Below, in pieces: positions 5,974 through 14,083 of a DNA stretch of 14,083 bases. The stretch's first letter is position 1; each line of letters starts with the position of its first letter. A program made the position numbers and the translations under genes. A model generated the notes under the pieces. That model was not told the DNA's origin. It did not search any database and was given only the letters and a program-made list of their open reading frames with translations. This DNA is from an uncultured Actinomyces sp. (GTDB lineage Bacteria; Actinomycetota; Actinomycetes; Actinomycetales; Actinomycetaceae): contig CAJZDJ010000051.1 of the NCBI GenBank assembly GCA_915063485.1, forward strand, positions 1 through 14,083, read 5' to 3'.

Positions 5974-6588
5974 ATTAGCGAGCCCCGTATTAACGACCGG
6001 ATCCGCGTCAGCGAGGTGCGTCTCGTTGGACCCAGCGGTGAACAGGTTGGCGTGGTGCGTCTAGAGGACGCGCTGCGTCTGGCTGAAGAAGCCGATCTTG
6101 ACCTAGTAGAGGTAGCGCCCGACGCTCGTCCGCCGGTATGCAAGCTAATGGATTACGGCAAGTACAAGTACGAGTCCGCCATGAAGGCTCGTGACGCCCG
6201 CCGTAACCAGGCCAACACTCAGCTCAAGGAAATCCAGTTCCGACCCAAGATTGACGACCACGACTACGCCACCAAGCGCGGTCACGTGGAGCGCTTCCTA
6301 AAGGGCGGAGACAAGGTAAAAGCCATTGTGCGTTTCCGTGGACGTGAGCAGTCCCGCCCGGAGCTGGGCATCCGACTGCTGCAGCGTCTAGCTGAAGAAG
6401 TTTCTGAACTGGCCACTGTTGAGAGCCACCCGCGTCAGGATGGCCGCTCCATGGTCATGGTGCTAGCCCCCACCCGTAAGAAGGCTGAAGTCAAGTCTGA
6501 CCAGCGCCGTCGTCGTGAAGCCGAGCGGGCCGCCCGCCGCGCTGCCAAGAATGCGGACGCCAAGACCGACGCCGTCGAAGAAAGCTAA
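5974..6588 (+). CDS. infC: translation initiation factor IF-3, ATT start
   Basis: IF-3 binds the 30S subunit, checks the start codon/initiator tRNA and prevents premature 50S joining. The protein is 204 aa: N-domain to about residue 75, linker with DYGKYKYE (60-67), C-domain with KEIQFRPKI (85-93), FLKGGDKVK (108-116) and MVMVLAPT (160-167), then a basic/acidic tail of about 30 residues. The start is ATT 5974. GAGGA (5963-5967) sits 6 nt upstream, an in-frame TGA lies at 5962-5964, and the encoded [19 protein letters not shown] is the family's N-terminus. The first canonical codon, GTG 6016, would delete 14 conserved residues. AUU starts in infC of E. coli and others give autoregulation, because IF-3 discriminates against them. 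It is first in the infC-rpmI-rplT operon. Confidence 0.97.
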   Translation: MSEPRINDRIRVSEVRLVGPSGEQVGVVRLEDALRLAEEADLDLVEVAPDARPPVCKLMDYGKYKYESAMKARDARRNQANTQLKEIQFRPKIDDHDYATKRGHVERFLKGGDKVKAIVRFRGREQSRPELGIRLLQRLAEEVSELATVESHPRQDGRSMVMVLAPTRKKAEVKSDQRRRREAERAARRAAKNADAKTDAVEES

Positions 6589-6590
6589 GC

Positions 6591-6655
6591 ACCCCGGGTA
6601 AAACCCCCATAGACCCACCCCCTAGCCACCGTTAGTGGGGTCCGCAGCCCCGGGA
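6591..6655 (+). promoter_or_regulatory. structured infC-rpmI intercistronic region
   Basis: ACCCC-CTA (6617-6624) pairs with TAG-GGGGT (6633-6641) apart from one bulged T, around an 8-nt loop. It is flanked by two CCCGGG elements (6593-6598 and 6649-6654) that can pair with each other. There is no U-run, so this is not a simple terminator. In E. coli, L20 represses rpmI-rplT by binding structured RNA upstream of rpmI; a like role here is inference. Confidence 0.35.
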
Positions 6656-6691
6656 CGACATCTCCCGTGGCCGAATAAAGAGGAAATAAGA

Positions 6692-6886
6692 ATGCCGAAG
6701 AACAAGACGCACTCCGGTGCGAAGAAGCGCTTCCGCGTAACCGGTAGCGGCAAGCTAATGCGCGAGCAGACCAACAAGCGCCACCTGCTTGAGGTCAAGT
6801 CCTCGCGTCGTAAGCGCAGGCTGTCCAAGGACCAGACTGTGGCCGCTGCTGACGTACGTCAGGCCAAGAAGCTTCTCGGCCTCTGA
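6692..6886 (+). CDS. rpmI: 50S ribosomal protein L35
   Basis: A 64-aa, very basic protein starting [20 protein letters not shown], the L35 signature, with [17 protein letters not shown] in the middle and the ending QAKKLLGL. L35 is a small component of the large ribosomal subunit. ATG 6692 is chosen over the in-frame GTG at 6635, because it has AGAGGA (6679-6684) just upstream and because MPKNK is the family N-terminus. The gene lies between infC and rplT, the standard bacterial order, and rplT follows after 28 nt. Length and sequence are normal. Confidence 0.97.
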   Translation: MPKNKTHSGAKKRFRVTGSGKLMREQTNKRHLLEVKSSRRKRRLSKDQTVAAADVRQAKKLLGL

Positions 6887-6914
6887 CCGTCCCGTTACCT
6901 AAAGGAGAAATCAC

Positions 6915-7292
6915 ATGGCACGTGTGAAGCGGGCAGTCAACGCCCAGAAGAAGCGCCGTACCGTTCTAGACCGCGCCTCCGGCTACCGCGGACAGCGTTC
7001 TCGCCTGTACCGCAAGGCCAAGGAGCAGGTCACTCACTCTGGCGTATACGCCTTCCGCGACCGTCGCGCCCGTAAGGGCGACATGCGTCGTCTGTGGATC
7101 CAGCGCATCAACGCCGCCGCCCGCGCCGAGGGCATCACCTACAACCGCTTCATCCAGGGCCTAGGCCTGGCTGGCGTTGAGGTGGACCGTCGCATGCTGG
7201 CTGAGCTGGCTGTTAACGAGCCGGCCGCCTTCAAGGCCCTGGTTGCTACCGCTCGCGAGGCTCTGCCCAGCGACGTTAACGCGGCAAAGTGA
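6915..7292 (+). CDS. rplT: 50S ribosomal protein L20
   Basis: The 125-aa protein opens [20 protein letters not shown] and includes the L20 signature around residues 38-75 ([32 protein letters not shown]), then [25 protein letters not shown]20 binds 23S rRNA early in 50S assembly and in several bacteria represses its own operon. AAAGGAGAAA (6901-6910) precedes ATG 6915. The C-terminal extension (about residues 110-125, LPSDVNAAK) is slightly longer than in E. coli. A small hairpin TAACGC (7297-7302)/GCGTTA (7308-7313) without a U-tract follows the stop. Confidence 0.97.
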   Translation: MARVKRAVNAQKKRRTVLDRASGYRGQRSRLYRKAKEQVTHSGVYAFRDRRARKGDMRRLWIQRINAAARAEGITYNRFIQGLGLAGVEVDRRMLAELAVNEPAAFKALVATAREALPSDVNAAK

Positions 7293-7341
7293 GGCTTAAC
7301 GCCTAGTGCGTTATGGTCCCCCAGCCCCTTAGGCTGTAACC

Positions 7342-8160
7342 ATGAGTGAACGCCGGAACATACTGACCGACCCGCAATCTTCAAGAGTAAAGCGAGTGGC
7401 AGGATTGTTCCGGCGTTCGTCGCGCAATCGCCACGGTCGCTACCTAGCTGAAGGCCCCCAGGCAGTACGCGAAGCCATCAAATGCGTCCCCGAACAGGTA
7501 CTTGACCTATACCTGACCGAGGCCGCCGGCCAGCGCCACCAAGACATTTTGGAAAGCGCCCAGCAAGCAAACATTTACCTGCACTGGGTTAGCGACGCCG
7601 TAATGGCCGCCATCTCCACCGACGCCCAAGGCCTAGTGGCCGTAATGGACCTGGCCGGGATCCGTGCCGGCGCCGACGCGCTGAGTCAAGTACTTAAAGA
7701 TGCCACCCAAGTGGTGGTTATGAGTGAAACCCAGGACCCCGGTAACGCTGGCACCATTATTCGCGTAGCCGACGCCGCCGGTGCAGACGCAGTGATTATG
7801 GCGCGCGGCTGCGTGGAACTAACCAGCCCCAAAGTGATCCGCGCCAGCGCCGGCTCGCTCTACCACTTACCAGTAATCACCGGCCTAGCCCTAGACGACA
7901 TTGTTGCCGCCCTACGCGACGCCCAGCTAAACATTATGGCCGCCGACGGCGCCGCCCACCTTTCACTATTTGCCATTGAAGACATGCTGGCTACCCCCGT
8001 GGCCTGGCTACTTGGTAATGAGGCACGCGGACTGAGCCGAAGCGAACTAAACCACGCAGACGCCGTCGTCGCCATCCCCATCTACGGCAAAGCCGAAAGC
8101 CTAAACGTGGCCACAGCAGCAGCGGTATGCCTCTACGCAACCGCCCGCGCCCAGCATTAA
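7342..8160 (+). CDS. TrmH/SpoU-family 2'-O-ribose RNA methyltransferase (TsnR-like)
   Basis: The 272-aa protein has the SpoU (SPOUT) trefoil-knot motifs: motif 1 ETQDPGNAGTIIR (129-141; N135 and R141), motif 2 WLLGNEARGLS (222-232; E227), and motif 3 IPIYGKAESLNVATAAAV (245-262; S253, L254, N255). The N-terminal substrate-binding domain begins with SSRVKRVAGLFRRSSRNRHG and contains RYLAEGPQAVREA. It should move methyl from SAM to a ribose 2'-OH, most likely in 23S rRNA; the exact nucleotide is unknown. The position between rplT and pheS is a familiar one in actinobacteria. ATG 7342 has no clear Shine-Dalgarno; a hairpin CAGCC (7322-7326)/GGCTG (7332-7336) lies right before it. Some TsnR-type members confer thiostrepton resistance, but nothing here shows this. 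Confidence 0.93.
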   Translation: MSERRNILTDPQSSRVKRVAGLFRRSSRNRHGRYLAEGPQAVREAIKCVPEQVLDLYLTEAAGQRHQDILESAQQANIYLHWVSDAVMAAISTDAQGLVAVMDLAGIRAGADALSQVLKDATQVVVMSETQDPGNAGTIIRVADAAGADAVIMARGCVELTSPKVIRASAGSLYHLPVITGLALDDIVAALRDAQLNIMAADGAAHLSLFAIEDMLATPVAWLLGNEARGLSRSELNHADAVVAIPIYGKAESLNVATAAAVCLYATARAQH

Positions 8161-8169
8161 AAGCGTCAA

Positions 8170-8208
8170 TTACCCTGCTATGTCCCTTGCTATTAGGCTA
8201 GGGACATA
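8170..8208 (+). promoter_or_regulatory. pheS leader hairpin overlapping a candidate promoter
   Basis: TATGTCCCT (8179-8187) and AGGGACATA (8200-8208) form a perfect 9-bp stem with a 12-nt loop. TTACCC (8170-8175) and TAGGCT (8194-8199), 18 nt apart, could be a promoter overlapping this dyad; the same TAGGCT -10 appears before the SAM riboswitch. No U-run follows, and the strong pheS ribosome-binding site begins 8 nt later. The dyad may be an operator, or a structure affecting pheS translation. Confidence 0.35.
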
Positions 8209-8209
8209 A

Positions 8210-9319
<1,110 letters not shown>

Positions 9320-9320
9320 A

Positions 9321-11936
9321 ATGCCATACGTACCCCTTGAGTGGCTGCGCCAATACGTGCAGGTACGCCCCGGGACCGACGCCGCCGCTCTGGCCGCCGA
9401 CCTGGTTAAGGTAGGTCTAGAAGAAGAGCAGATTGTGCCCGCGCGCGTCACCGGCCCGCTGGTAGTGGGTAAGGTGCTCACCCAGGAGCCTAAAGAGCAG
9501 TCAAACGGCAAGGTGATCAACTACTGCCGCGTGGATGTAGGCGAGCAATACAATGACGCCCCTGGCACCGGCAAGGAGCCCAGCGATCTACCCAGCCGTG
9601 GCATTATTTGCGGCGCCCACAACTTCAAACCCGGCGACTCGGTGGTGGTTTCCCTGCCGGGTGCAGTGCTACCGGGTGACTTCAAGATTGCTGCCCGCAA
9701 AACCTACGGTCACATCTCTGACGGCATGATCTGCTCTGCCGCTGAGCTAGGTTTCCCTGACGACGGCAAACACGGCATTATCGTGCTTGATGAGCGCTAC
9801 CCCGAAGGGGAAGTGCCCGCGCCGGGAACTGACGCCCTGCCGCTGCTGGGCCTAGATGACGAGGTTGTAGAAATCAACGTAACCCCAGATAGGGGCTATT
9901 GCTTCAGTATGCGTGGGGTGGCGCGTGAATACTCCCACTCCACCGGCGGGGCCTACCGGGACCCGGCTGACACCACCAATGCGGACTTCTACCCCCAGGG
10001 CCTGCAGGCCCCTGGTAACGATGGTCCGTGCGTGGAGGTTAACGATGAGGCCCCCATTAACGGCGTACCCGGCTGCGACCGCTACGTGGCCCGCCTGGTT
10101 GAGGGGGTTAACCCCAACGCCCCCACCCCGGACTGGATGAGCCGACGCCTACAGGCTTCAGGTATGCGTTCAATCTCCCTGGCAGTGGACGTGACTAACT
10201 ACGTGATGTTGGAGCTGGGTCAGCCGCTGCATGCTTTTGACGCCGATAAGCTCACTTTGCCGCTGGCGGTGCGCCGCGCCCAGGCGGGGGAGAAGCTAAC
10301 CACTTTGGATGATGTGGAGCGCGTACTAGACCCCCAGGATCTGGTTATTGCCGACGGCGAGGGTGGCTCGCGCGTATTGGCTCTGGCTGGCGTAATGGGC
10401 GGGGCTACCAGTGAGGTCACTGAAACCACCACTAACGTGCTAATTGAGGCCGCCCACTTCCACCCGGTTAGCGTGGCGCGCTCAGCGCGCCGCCACAAGC
10501 TACCCACCGAGTCCTCCAAGCGTTTTGAGCGCGGCGTGGACTACCAGCTGGCTCCCGTGGCCGCACAGCGAGCCGCTGACCTGCTGGTGCGTTATGGTGG
10601 CGGCAGCTATGGGCCGATCACCGAAATTGACCGCACCCAGGCCCCGGCTCCCATTGAGTTTGCGCTTGACGCTGCCTCCCGCCTAACTGGCGTGGACTAC
10701 CCGCGTGAGCAGGTAGTGGGTTTGCTGCGCGAAATTGGTTGCCAGGTTAACGACGACGGCGGCGCAACGGTGCAGGTAAGTGTGCCTTCGTGGCGCCCGG
10801 ATCTGACCGGCAGTGCGGACCTGGTGGAAGAAATCGCCCGCCTTGACGGCTACGACAACATCCCTGTGCAGCTGCCGGTAGCCCCGGCCGGCACCGGTTT
10901 GACCTTCGCTCAGCGCGCGCGTCGCGACATTGTGCGCACTGTGGCCGAGCAAGGTCTAACCCAGGTGCTGTCTTACCCCTTCGTGGGCGACATTTACGAC
11001 CGCCTGGAGCTGCCCGCCGATGACGAGCGCCGTCAGGCTGTGCGTATCGCTAACCCGCTAGCCGATGACGCCCCGCTGCTACGCACCAGCGTGCTGGACT
11101 CGCTTATTGACGTGGCGGTACGTAACGTTTCACGCGGCATTGGCGACGTCGCCCTGTACGAGGTTGGTAACGTCACCACCTCCGCCGGGGTAGTGCCTGC
11201 CCCCATCCCGGGTGTGGCCCAGCGCCCCAGCCAGGCAGAAATTGAGGCTCTGGCTGCCGGAACCCCGCGTCAGCGTCTACACCTGGGCGCCATCTTGTGT
11301 GGCCAGCACGGCTACTCTGGGGTGCTACAGCACGTACGCAACTGGGACTGGGCTGACGCCGTCGAGCTAGTACGCGACATTGCCAGCCTACTGGGCGTGA
11401 AGCTACACGTAGCCAACGCTGAGCGTGCCCCCTGGCACCCGGGACGCTGCGCTGAAGTCCGCATTGTTGTGCCCACCAAGAACCCCACCCGCCCGCAAAT
11501 CGGTGAGGTTATTGGTTACGCCGGCGAGTTGCACCCGCGCATCGTTAAGAAGCTGGGCTTGCCTGAGCGTGCCTGCGCGGTGGAGCTGGACCTGGACGCC
11601 CTGATTGAGTGTTCAAGCAAGCAGCCGGTAGTTAAGGCGCAGCCGGTTTCCACCTACCCGGCGGCTAAGGAAGACTTCGCTTTCGTCGTCGACGAGGCCA
11701 CCCCCAGCCAGGCTGTTGCTGCGGCAATCATTATTGCTGGCGGTAAGTTGCTCGACGACGTGCGCCTGTTCGACGTCTACCGTGGCCCCCAGCTAGGCCC
11801 AGGCCGCAAATCCTTGGCGTTCTCGGTGCGTCTGCGCGCTAGCGACCACACGCTCAGCGCCAGCGAAACCGAAGCTGCCCGCGCGCGAATTATTAAGCAG
11901 GTGGGTAAGTACACCGGAGCTAAGCTACGTGCATAA
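9321..11936 (+). CDS. pheT: phenylalanyl-tRNA synthetase beta subunit
   Basis: The 871-aa beta subunit has an N-terminal EMAP/OB-like tRNA-binding region (about 40-155; RGIICGAHNFKPGDSVVV), a B3/4 region with editing-site character (about 245-400; SISLAVDVTNYVMLELGQPLHAFD and LALAGVMGG), a B5 domain (about 445-515; SVPSWRPDLTGSADLVEEIARLDGYDNIP), a catalytic-like core (525-760), and the C-terminal FDX-ACB anticodon domain (about 777-871; STYPAAKEDFAFVV, LFDVYRGPQLGPGRKSLAFSVRLR). ATG 9321, one base after the pheS stop, is preferred over an in-frame TTG at 9303 because PYVPLEWLRQYV is the usual start and GAAAGGG (9306-9312) precedes it. It is tightly coupled to pheS. No damage is seen. Confidence 0.97.
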   Translation: MPYVPLEWLRQYVQVRPGTDAAALAADLVKVGLEEEQIVPARVTGPLVVGKVLTQEPKEQSNGKVINYCRVDVGEQYNDAPGTGKEPSDLPSRGIICGAHNFKPGDSVVVSLPGAVLPGDFKIAARKTYGHISDGMICSAAELGFPDDGKHGIIVLDERYPEGEVPAPGTDALPLLGLDDEVVEINVTPDRGYCFSMRGVAREYSHSTGGAYRDPADTTNADFYPQGLQAPGNDGPCVEVNDEAPINGVPGCDRYVARLVEGVNPNAPTPDWMSRRLQASGMRSISLAVDVTNYVMLELGQPLHAFDADKLTLPLAVRRAQAGEKLTTLDDVERVLDPQDLVIADGEGGSRVLALAGVMGGATSEVTETTTNVLIEAAHFHPVSVARSARRHKLPTESSKRFERGVDYQLAPVAAQRAADLLVRYGGGSYGPITEIDRTQAPAPIEFALDAASRLTGVDYPREQVVGLLREIGCQVNDDGGATVQVSVPSWRPDLTGSADLVEEIARLDGYDNIPVQLPVAPAGTGLTFAQRARRDIVRTVAEQGLTQVLSYPFVGDIYDRLELPADDERRQAVRIANPLADDAPLLRTSVLDSLIDVAVRNVSRGIGDVALYEVGNVTTSAGVVPAPIPGVAQRPSQAEIEALAAGTPRQRLHLGAILCGQHGYSGVLQHVRNWDWADAVELVRDIASLLGVKLHVANAERAPWHPGRCAEVRIVVPTKNPTRPQIGEVIGYAGELHPRIVKKLGLPERACAVELDLDALIECSSKQPVVKAQPVSTYPAAKEDFAFVVDEATPSQAVAAAIIIAGGKLLDDVRLFDVYRGPQLGPGRKSLAFSVRLRASDHTLSASETEAARARIIKQVGKYTGAKLRA

Positions 11937-11980
11937 ACGCGTGGCGGCGCCGTGAATAATCGCGCCTAAACACTAATAAA

Positions 11981-12033
11981 AGTGACGTGTCCATCCCGCT
12001 GGGAAGGGCACGTCACTCGCATTATTATTCTTT
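11981..12033 (+). terminator. large hairpin after pheT, probable terminator
   Basis: AGTGACGTGTCC (11981-11992) pairs with GGGCACGTCACT (12006-12017), continued inward past an A-A mismatch by TCCC (11994-11997)/GGGA (12001-12004) around GCT: about 16 bp in total. The tail attattattcttt (12021-12033) is T-rich but interrupted. On the minus strand the hairpin is followed by tttattag, so it might act both ways. It separates the pheST unit from argR. Confidence 0.68.
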
Positions 12034-12062
12034 GAACGGTATGATTGCGCATGTAAATATGC
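12032..12062 (+). promoter_or_regulatory. argR promoter overlapped by a possible ARG-box dyad
   Basis: TTGAAC (12032-12037) and TAAATA (12054-12059), 16 nt apart, form the best promoter in this gap. GCAT (12049-12052) and ATGC (12059-12062), separated by GTAAAT, form a dyad over the -10. ArgR operators are AT-rich imperfect palindromes, so this may be an autoregulatory site; the match is not exact to any consensus I can recall with certainty. A second inverted pair, AACGG (12035-12039)/CCGTT (12065-12069), encloses it. Confidence 0.45.
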
Positions 12063-12115
12063 TGCCGTTGAGGTTGGCGATTCCTGTAACAGACAAGGAA
12101 AACTGGAGATTTAAA

Positions 12116-12646
12116 GTGGAACACAAAATCCCCATGTCACGTACTAGTCGCCACGCCCTGATTAATAAAATTCTGGCTCGCGGCTCTGTGGCTTCCCAGC
12201 GCCAACTGCGCGATCTGCTCGCTGAGCAGGGGGTTTACACCACCCAGGCCACGCTTTCGCGAGACCTACTAGAACTGCGTGCCGTTAAAGTGCGCACCCC
12301 CTCAGGACAATCCGTATATGCAGTTCCCGAAGCTGGCGCCCCCGGCCAGCTGCCAGTAGCGGCCCCCGAAGAAGAGGCATTTGACGAGGTACTAACCACC
12401 CGTCTGTCGCGCTGGATCCAAGATCTACTAGTTTCTGTTGACCAGGCCTACAACCAGCTAGTGCTACGCACCCCGGCCGGGGCCGCCCAGCTACTAGCCT
12501 CAGCTATGGACAACGCTATGATTCCGGGGGTTTTGGGTTGCATCGCTGGTGACGACACAATCTTGGTTATCGCCACCAAAGATGAGGTAGCCAGTGAGCT
12601 ACGTGGGCGCTTGCTAGAACTGGCTCGCCCGACCCAAGGCCGCTAA
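12116..12646 (+). CDS. argR: arginine repressor ArgR, orphan copy
   Basis: The 176-aa protein has an N-terminal winged helix (about 7-70; SRTSRHALINKILARG, recognition helix TTQATLSRDLLEL with S48-R49) and a C-terminal oligomerisation/arginine-binding domain (about 100-170; AYNQLVLRTPAGAAQLLASAMD, GVLGCIAGDDTILVI). ArgR hexamers bind ARG boxes when arginine is bound. GTG 12116 is chosen because TGGAGA (12104-12109) lies 6 nt upstream. ATG 12134 (170 aa) has no Shine-Dalgarno, and the longer frame from GTG 11987 would begin inside the terminator hairpin, upstream of the promoter. No arginine biosynthesis gene is adjacent, which is odd: in many actinobacteria argR sits in argCJBDFRGH, between pheT and tyrS. 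Its targets here may lie elsewhere. Confidence 0.93.
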   Translation: MEHKIPMSRTSRHALINKILARGSVASQRQLRDLLAEQGVYTTQATLSRDLLELRAVKVRTPSGQSVYAVPEAGAPGQLPVAAPEEEAFDEVLTTRLSRWIQDLLVSVDQAYNQLVLRTPAGAAQLLASAMDNAMIPGVLGCIAGDDTILVIATKDEVASELRGRLLELARPTQGR

Positions 12647-12656
12647 GCTGGAACAA

Positions 12657-12672
12657 CTGGCTATATAGCCAG
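12657..12672. promoter_or_regulatory. perfect 16-bp palindrome between argR and tyrS
   Basis: CTGGCTATATAGCCAG is a perfect palindrome beginning 10 nt after the argR stop and 37 nt before the tyrS start. As RNA it would make a short stem of about six pairs. There is no U-tract. As DNA it could be an operator. No convincing promoter was found near it, so tyrS may be read through from argR. Confidence 0.35.
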
Positions 12673-12709
12673 AAAGTAAATTGAAGCAACTACACCGTAA
12701 GGAACTGCT

Positions 12710-13981
12710 GTGTCTGATGTTCTTGAAGAACTACAGTGGCGCGGGCTGATCGCCCAGCACACCGACATCGATGCGCTACGTAAAGCGCTTGATGAAGGGC
12801 CAGTGACCTTCTATTGCGGTTTTGACCCTACGGCTGCTTCTTTGCACCATGGACATCTGGTGGCTGTAAAGCTTATGCGTCACCTGCAACTAGCTGGCCA
12901 CCACCCGCTAGCCCTGGTTGGCGGCGCCACCGGTTTGGTTGGTGACCCGCGTGCCAAGGGGGAGCGTGTACTTAACTCTCCTGAGGTAGTAGCCGGCTGG
13001 GTGGACTCGCTGCGTCGTCAGCTAGAGCACTTGCTGGACTTTAGCGGATCCAACCCTGCGCGCATTGTTAACAACCTGGACTGGACCAGCAAGCTTAGCG
13101 CCATTGACCTACTGCGTGACCTGGGTAAGCACTTCCGCATGGGCACCATGCTGAACAAGGACATTGTGGCCCGCCGCATTAACTCTGAAGAGGGCCTGTC
13201 CTACACCGAGTTCTCCTACCAGATCCTGCAGGCCAACGACTACCTAGAGCTGTACCGCAACTACGGTTGCACCCTTGAGGTGGGCGGAAATGACCAGTGG
13301 GGCAACATGGTTGGTGGCGCTGACCTGATCAGCAAGGTAGAGCCCGGCGCCACCGTGCACGTGCTAACCAACCCGCTGATCACCAAGGCTGACGGTACCA
13401 AGTTTGGCAAGAGCGAAGGCGGCGCTATCTGGCTAGACCCCACCATGCTTAGCCCCTACGGCTTCTACCAGTTCTGGCTACAGGTAGAAGACATTGACGT
13501 GGTGCGTTTCTTGAAAGTTTTCACCTTCCTGAGCCGCGAACGCATTGAAGAACTTGAGCGTGAAACTCAGGAAAACCCGCGCGCCCGCGCCGCCCAGAAG
13601 GCTTTGGCTCACGAAGTCACCACCTGGGTACACGGCGAGCAGGAAACTGCGCGCGTAGAAGCCGCCACCGCCGCCTTGTGGGGTGGGGATGCTGATTCGC
13701 TGCGTAACATCGACGCTTTCACCCTAGCTGGCGCCACCGCTGATCTACCCTCGGCACAGCTGGAGGTAGGTAAGTCCACCATTATCGACCTACTAGTTGC
13801 CACTGGTTTAGAAAAGGGTCGTGGAGCCGCACGTAAGACTGTGGCTCAGGGCGGCGCCTACCTGAACATGCGCAAGGTTAGCGACGAAGACGCGGTAATT
13901 ACCGAAGATGACTTACTGGCCGGGGGAGTAGTGCTGGTGCGTAAGGGCCGGCGCAAGCTGGCAGTGGCGCGCACTAACTGA
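12710..13981 (+). CDS. tyrS: tyrosyl-tRNA synthetase
   Basis: The 423-aa class I synthetase charges tRNA-Tyr. The Rossmann catalytic core begins FYCGFDPTAASLHHGHL (34-50), with the HIGH-type motif H46-H47-G48-H49. It continues with the tyrosine-pocket segment SYTEFSYQILQANDY (164-178), GGNDQWGNM (192-200) and a KMSKS-type loop KFGKS (231-235). The C-terminal S4-like RNA-binding domain covers about 355-420 (IIDLLVATGLEKGRGAARKTVAQGGAYLN). The length is normal for bacterial TyrRS. The start is GTG 12710, with AAGGA at 12699-12703, 6 nt upstream. It is 63 nt after argR and probably cotranscribed. The usual pheT-to-tyrS neighbourhood of actinobacteria is kept, minus the arginine genes. Confidence 0.97.
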   Translation: MSDVLEELQWRGLIAQHTDIDALRKALDEGPVTFYCGFDPTAASLHHGHLVAVKLMRHLQLAGHHPLALVGGATGLVGDPRAKGERVLNSPEVVAGWVDSLRRQLEHLLDFSGSNPARIVNNLDWTSKLSAIDLLRDLGKHFRMGTMLNKDIVARRINSEEGLSYTEFSYQILQANDYLELYRNYGCTLEVGGNDQWGNMVGGADLISKVEPGATVHVLTNPLITKADGTKFGKSEGGAIWLDPTMLSPYGFYQFWLQVEDIDVVRFLKVFTFLSRERIEELERETQENPRARAAQKALAHEVTTWVHGEQETARVEAATAALWGGDADSLRNIDAFTLAGATADLPSAQLEVGKSTIIDLLVATGLEKGRGAARKTVAQGGAYLNMRKVSDEDAVITEDDLLAGGVVLVRKGRRKLAVARTN

Positions 13982-14058
13982 AGCTTGCAAGCACTGGCTA
14001 AAGTTTCTGACGCACATTTGAGCTAGCTAGTAGCTGGTGTGTACCAAGACTGGGGCCG

Positions 14059-14083
14059 GTTAGCGCGTGTATCACGCGCTAAC
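14059..14083 (+). terminator. perfect hairpin at the window edge, probable tyrS terminator
   Basis: GTTAGCGCGTG (14059-14069) and CACGCGCTAAC (14073-14083) form an 11-bp perfect stem with loop TAT. The U-tract, if any, lies beyond the window. G14058 could extend the stem if the next base is C. The stretch 13982-14058 holds no gene; it includes the palindromes GCTTGCAAGC (13983-13992) and AGCTAGCT near 14022. Confidence 0.65.

Noticed and set aside
6635..6691. Upstream GTG start for rpmI
   Set aside because: It would add 19 residues unlike any L35, inside the structured spacer; ATG 6692 has a ribosome-binding site and the conserved MPKNK start.
11987..12115. GTG 11987 as argR start (219 aa)
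   Set aside because: The codon lies inside the terminator hairpin and upstream of the likely promoter; the extra 43 residues do not resemble ArgR.

Overview
The window reads as a chromosomal segment of a moderately high-GC actinobacterium, most likely an order Actinomycetales host-associated type (Actinomycetaceae-like; genus not resolvable by eye). Reasons: the infC-rpmI-rplT-rRNA methyltransferase-pheS-pheT-argR-tyrS order, GTG/TTG/ATT starts, actinobacterial-type SseB protein, and an S-box SAM riboswitch of the GAGCGGCTGAGAGA...GACGCCGCAGCAACC kind. An unusual local trait is heavy use of the leucine codon CTA and of the tetranucleotide CTAG. All supported genes lie on the + strand.

Layout. 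1-456: a G/C-rich hairpin cluster (end of an upstream unit), a candidate promoter, a SAM riboswitch and a long leader holding a tiny Met-rich open frame. 457-1665: a short 'core' MetE-type methionine synthase, closed by a good intrinsic terminator (1710-1745). 1827-5698: four close-packed genes: an unrecognised 202-aa protein, an SseB-family protein overlapping it by 4 nt (or starting just after it), an EamA-type exporter and an NCS1 cytosine/purine-type permease. 5699-5973: infC leader with an extended -10 promoter and a strong terminator-like hairpin (probable attenuator). 5974-7292: infC (ATT start), rpmI, rplT. 7342-8160: SpoU/TrmH 23S rRNA-type methyltransferase. 8231-11936: pheS and pheT. 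11981-12017: large hairpin/terminator. 12116-12646: argR with its own promoter and dyad. 12710-13981: tyrS. The last 25 bases are a perfect hairpin, probably the tyrS terminator cut by the window edge.

How they work together. The right two thirds is a translation block: initiation factor 3, two large-subunit proteins, an rRNA modifier and two aromatic-amino-acid tRNA synthetases. In many actinobacteria the arginine genes argCJBDF-argR-argGH sit between pheT and tyrS; here only argR remains, which suggests loss of the biosynthetic genes with retention of the regulator. The left part couples methionine synthesis to SAM sensing. The most interesting leads are the Met-rich leader frame downstream of the SAM aptamer, the AUU-started infC with a terminator in its leader, the orphan argR, and the CTA/CTAG bias.
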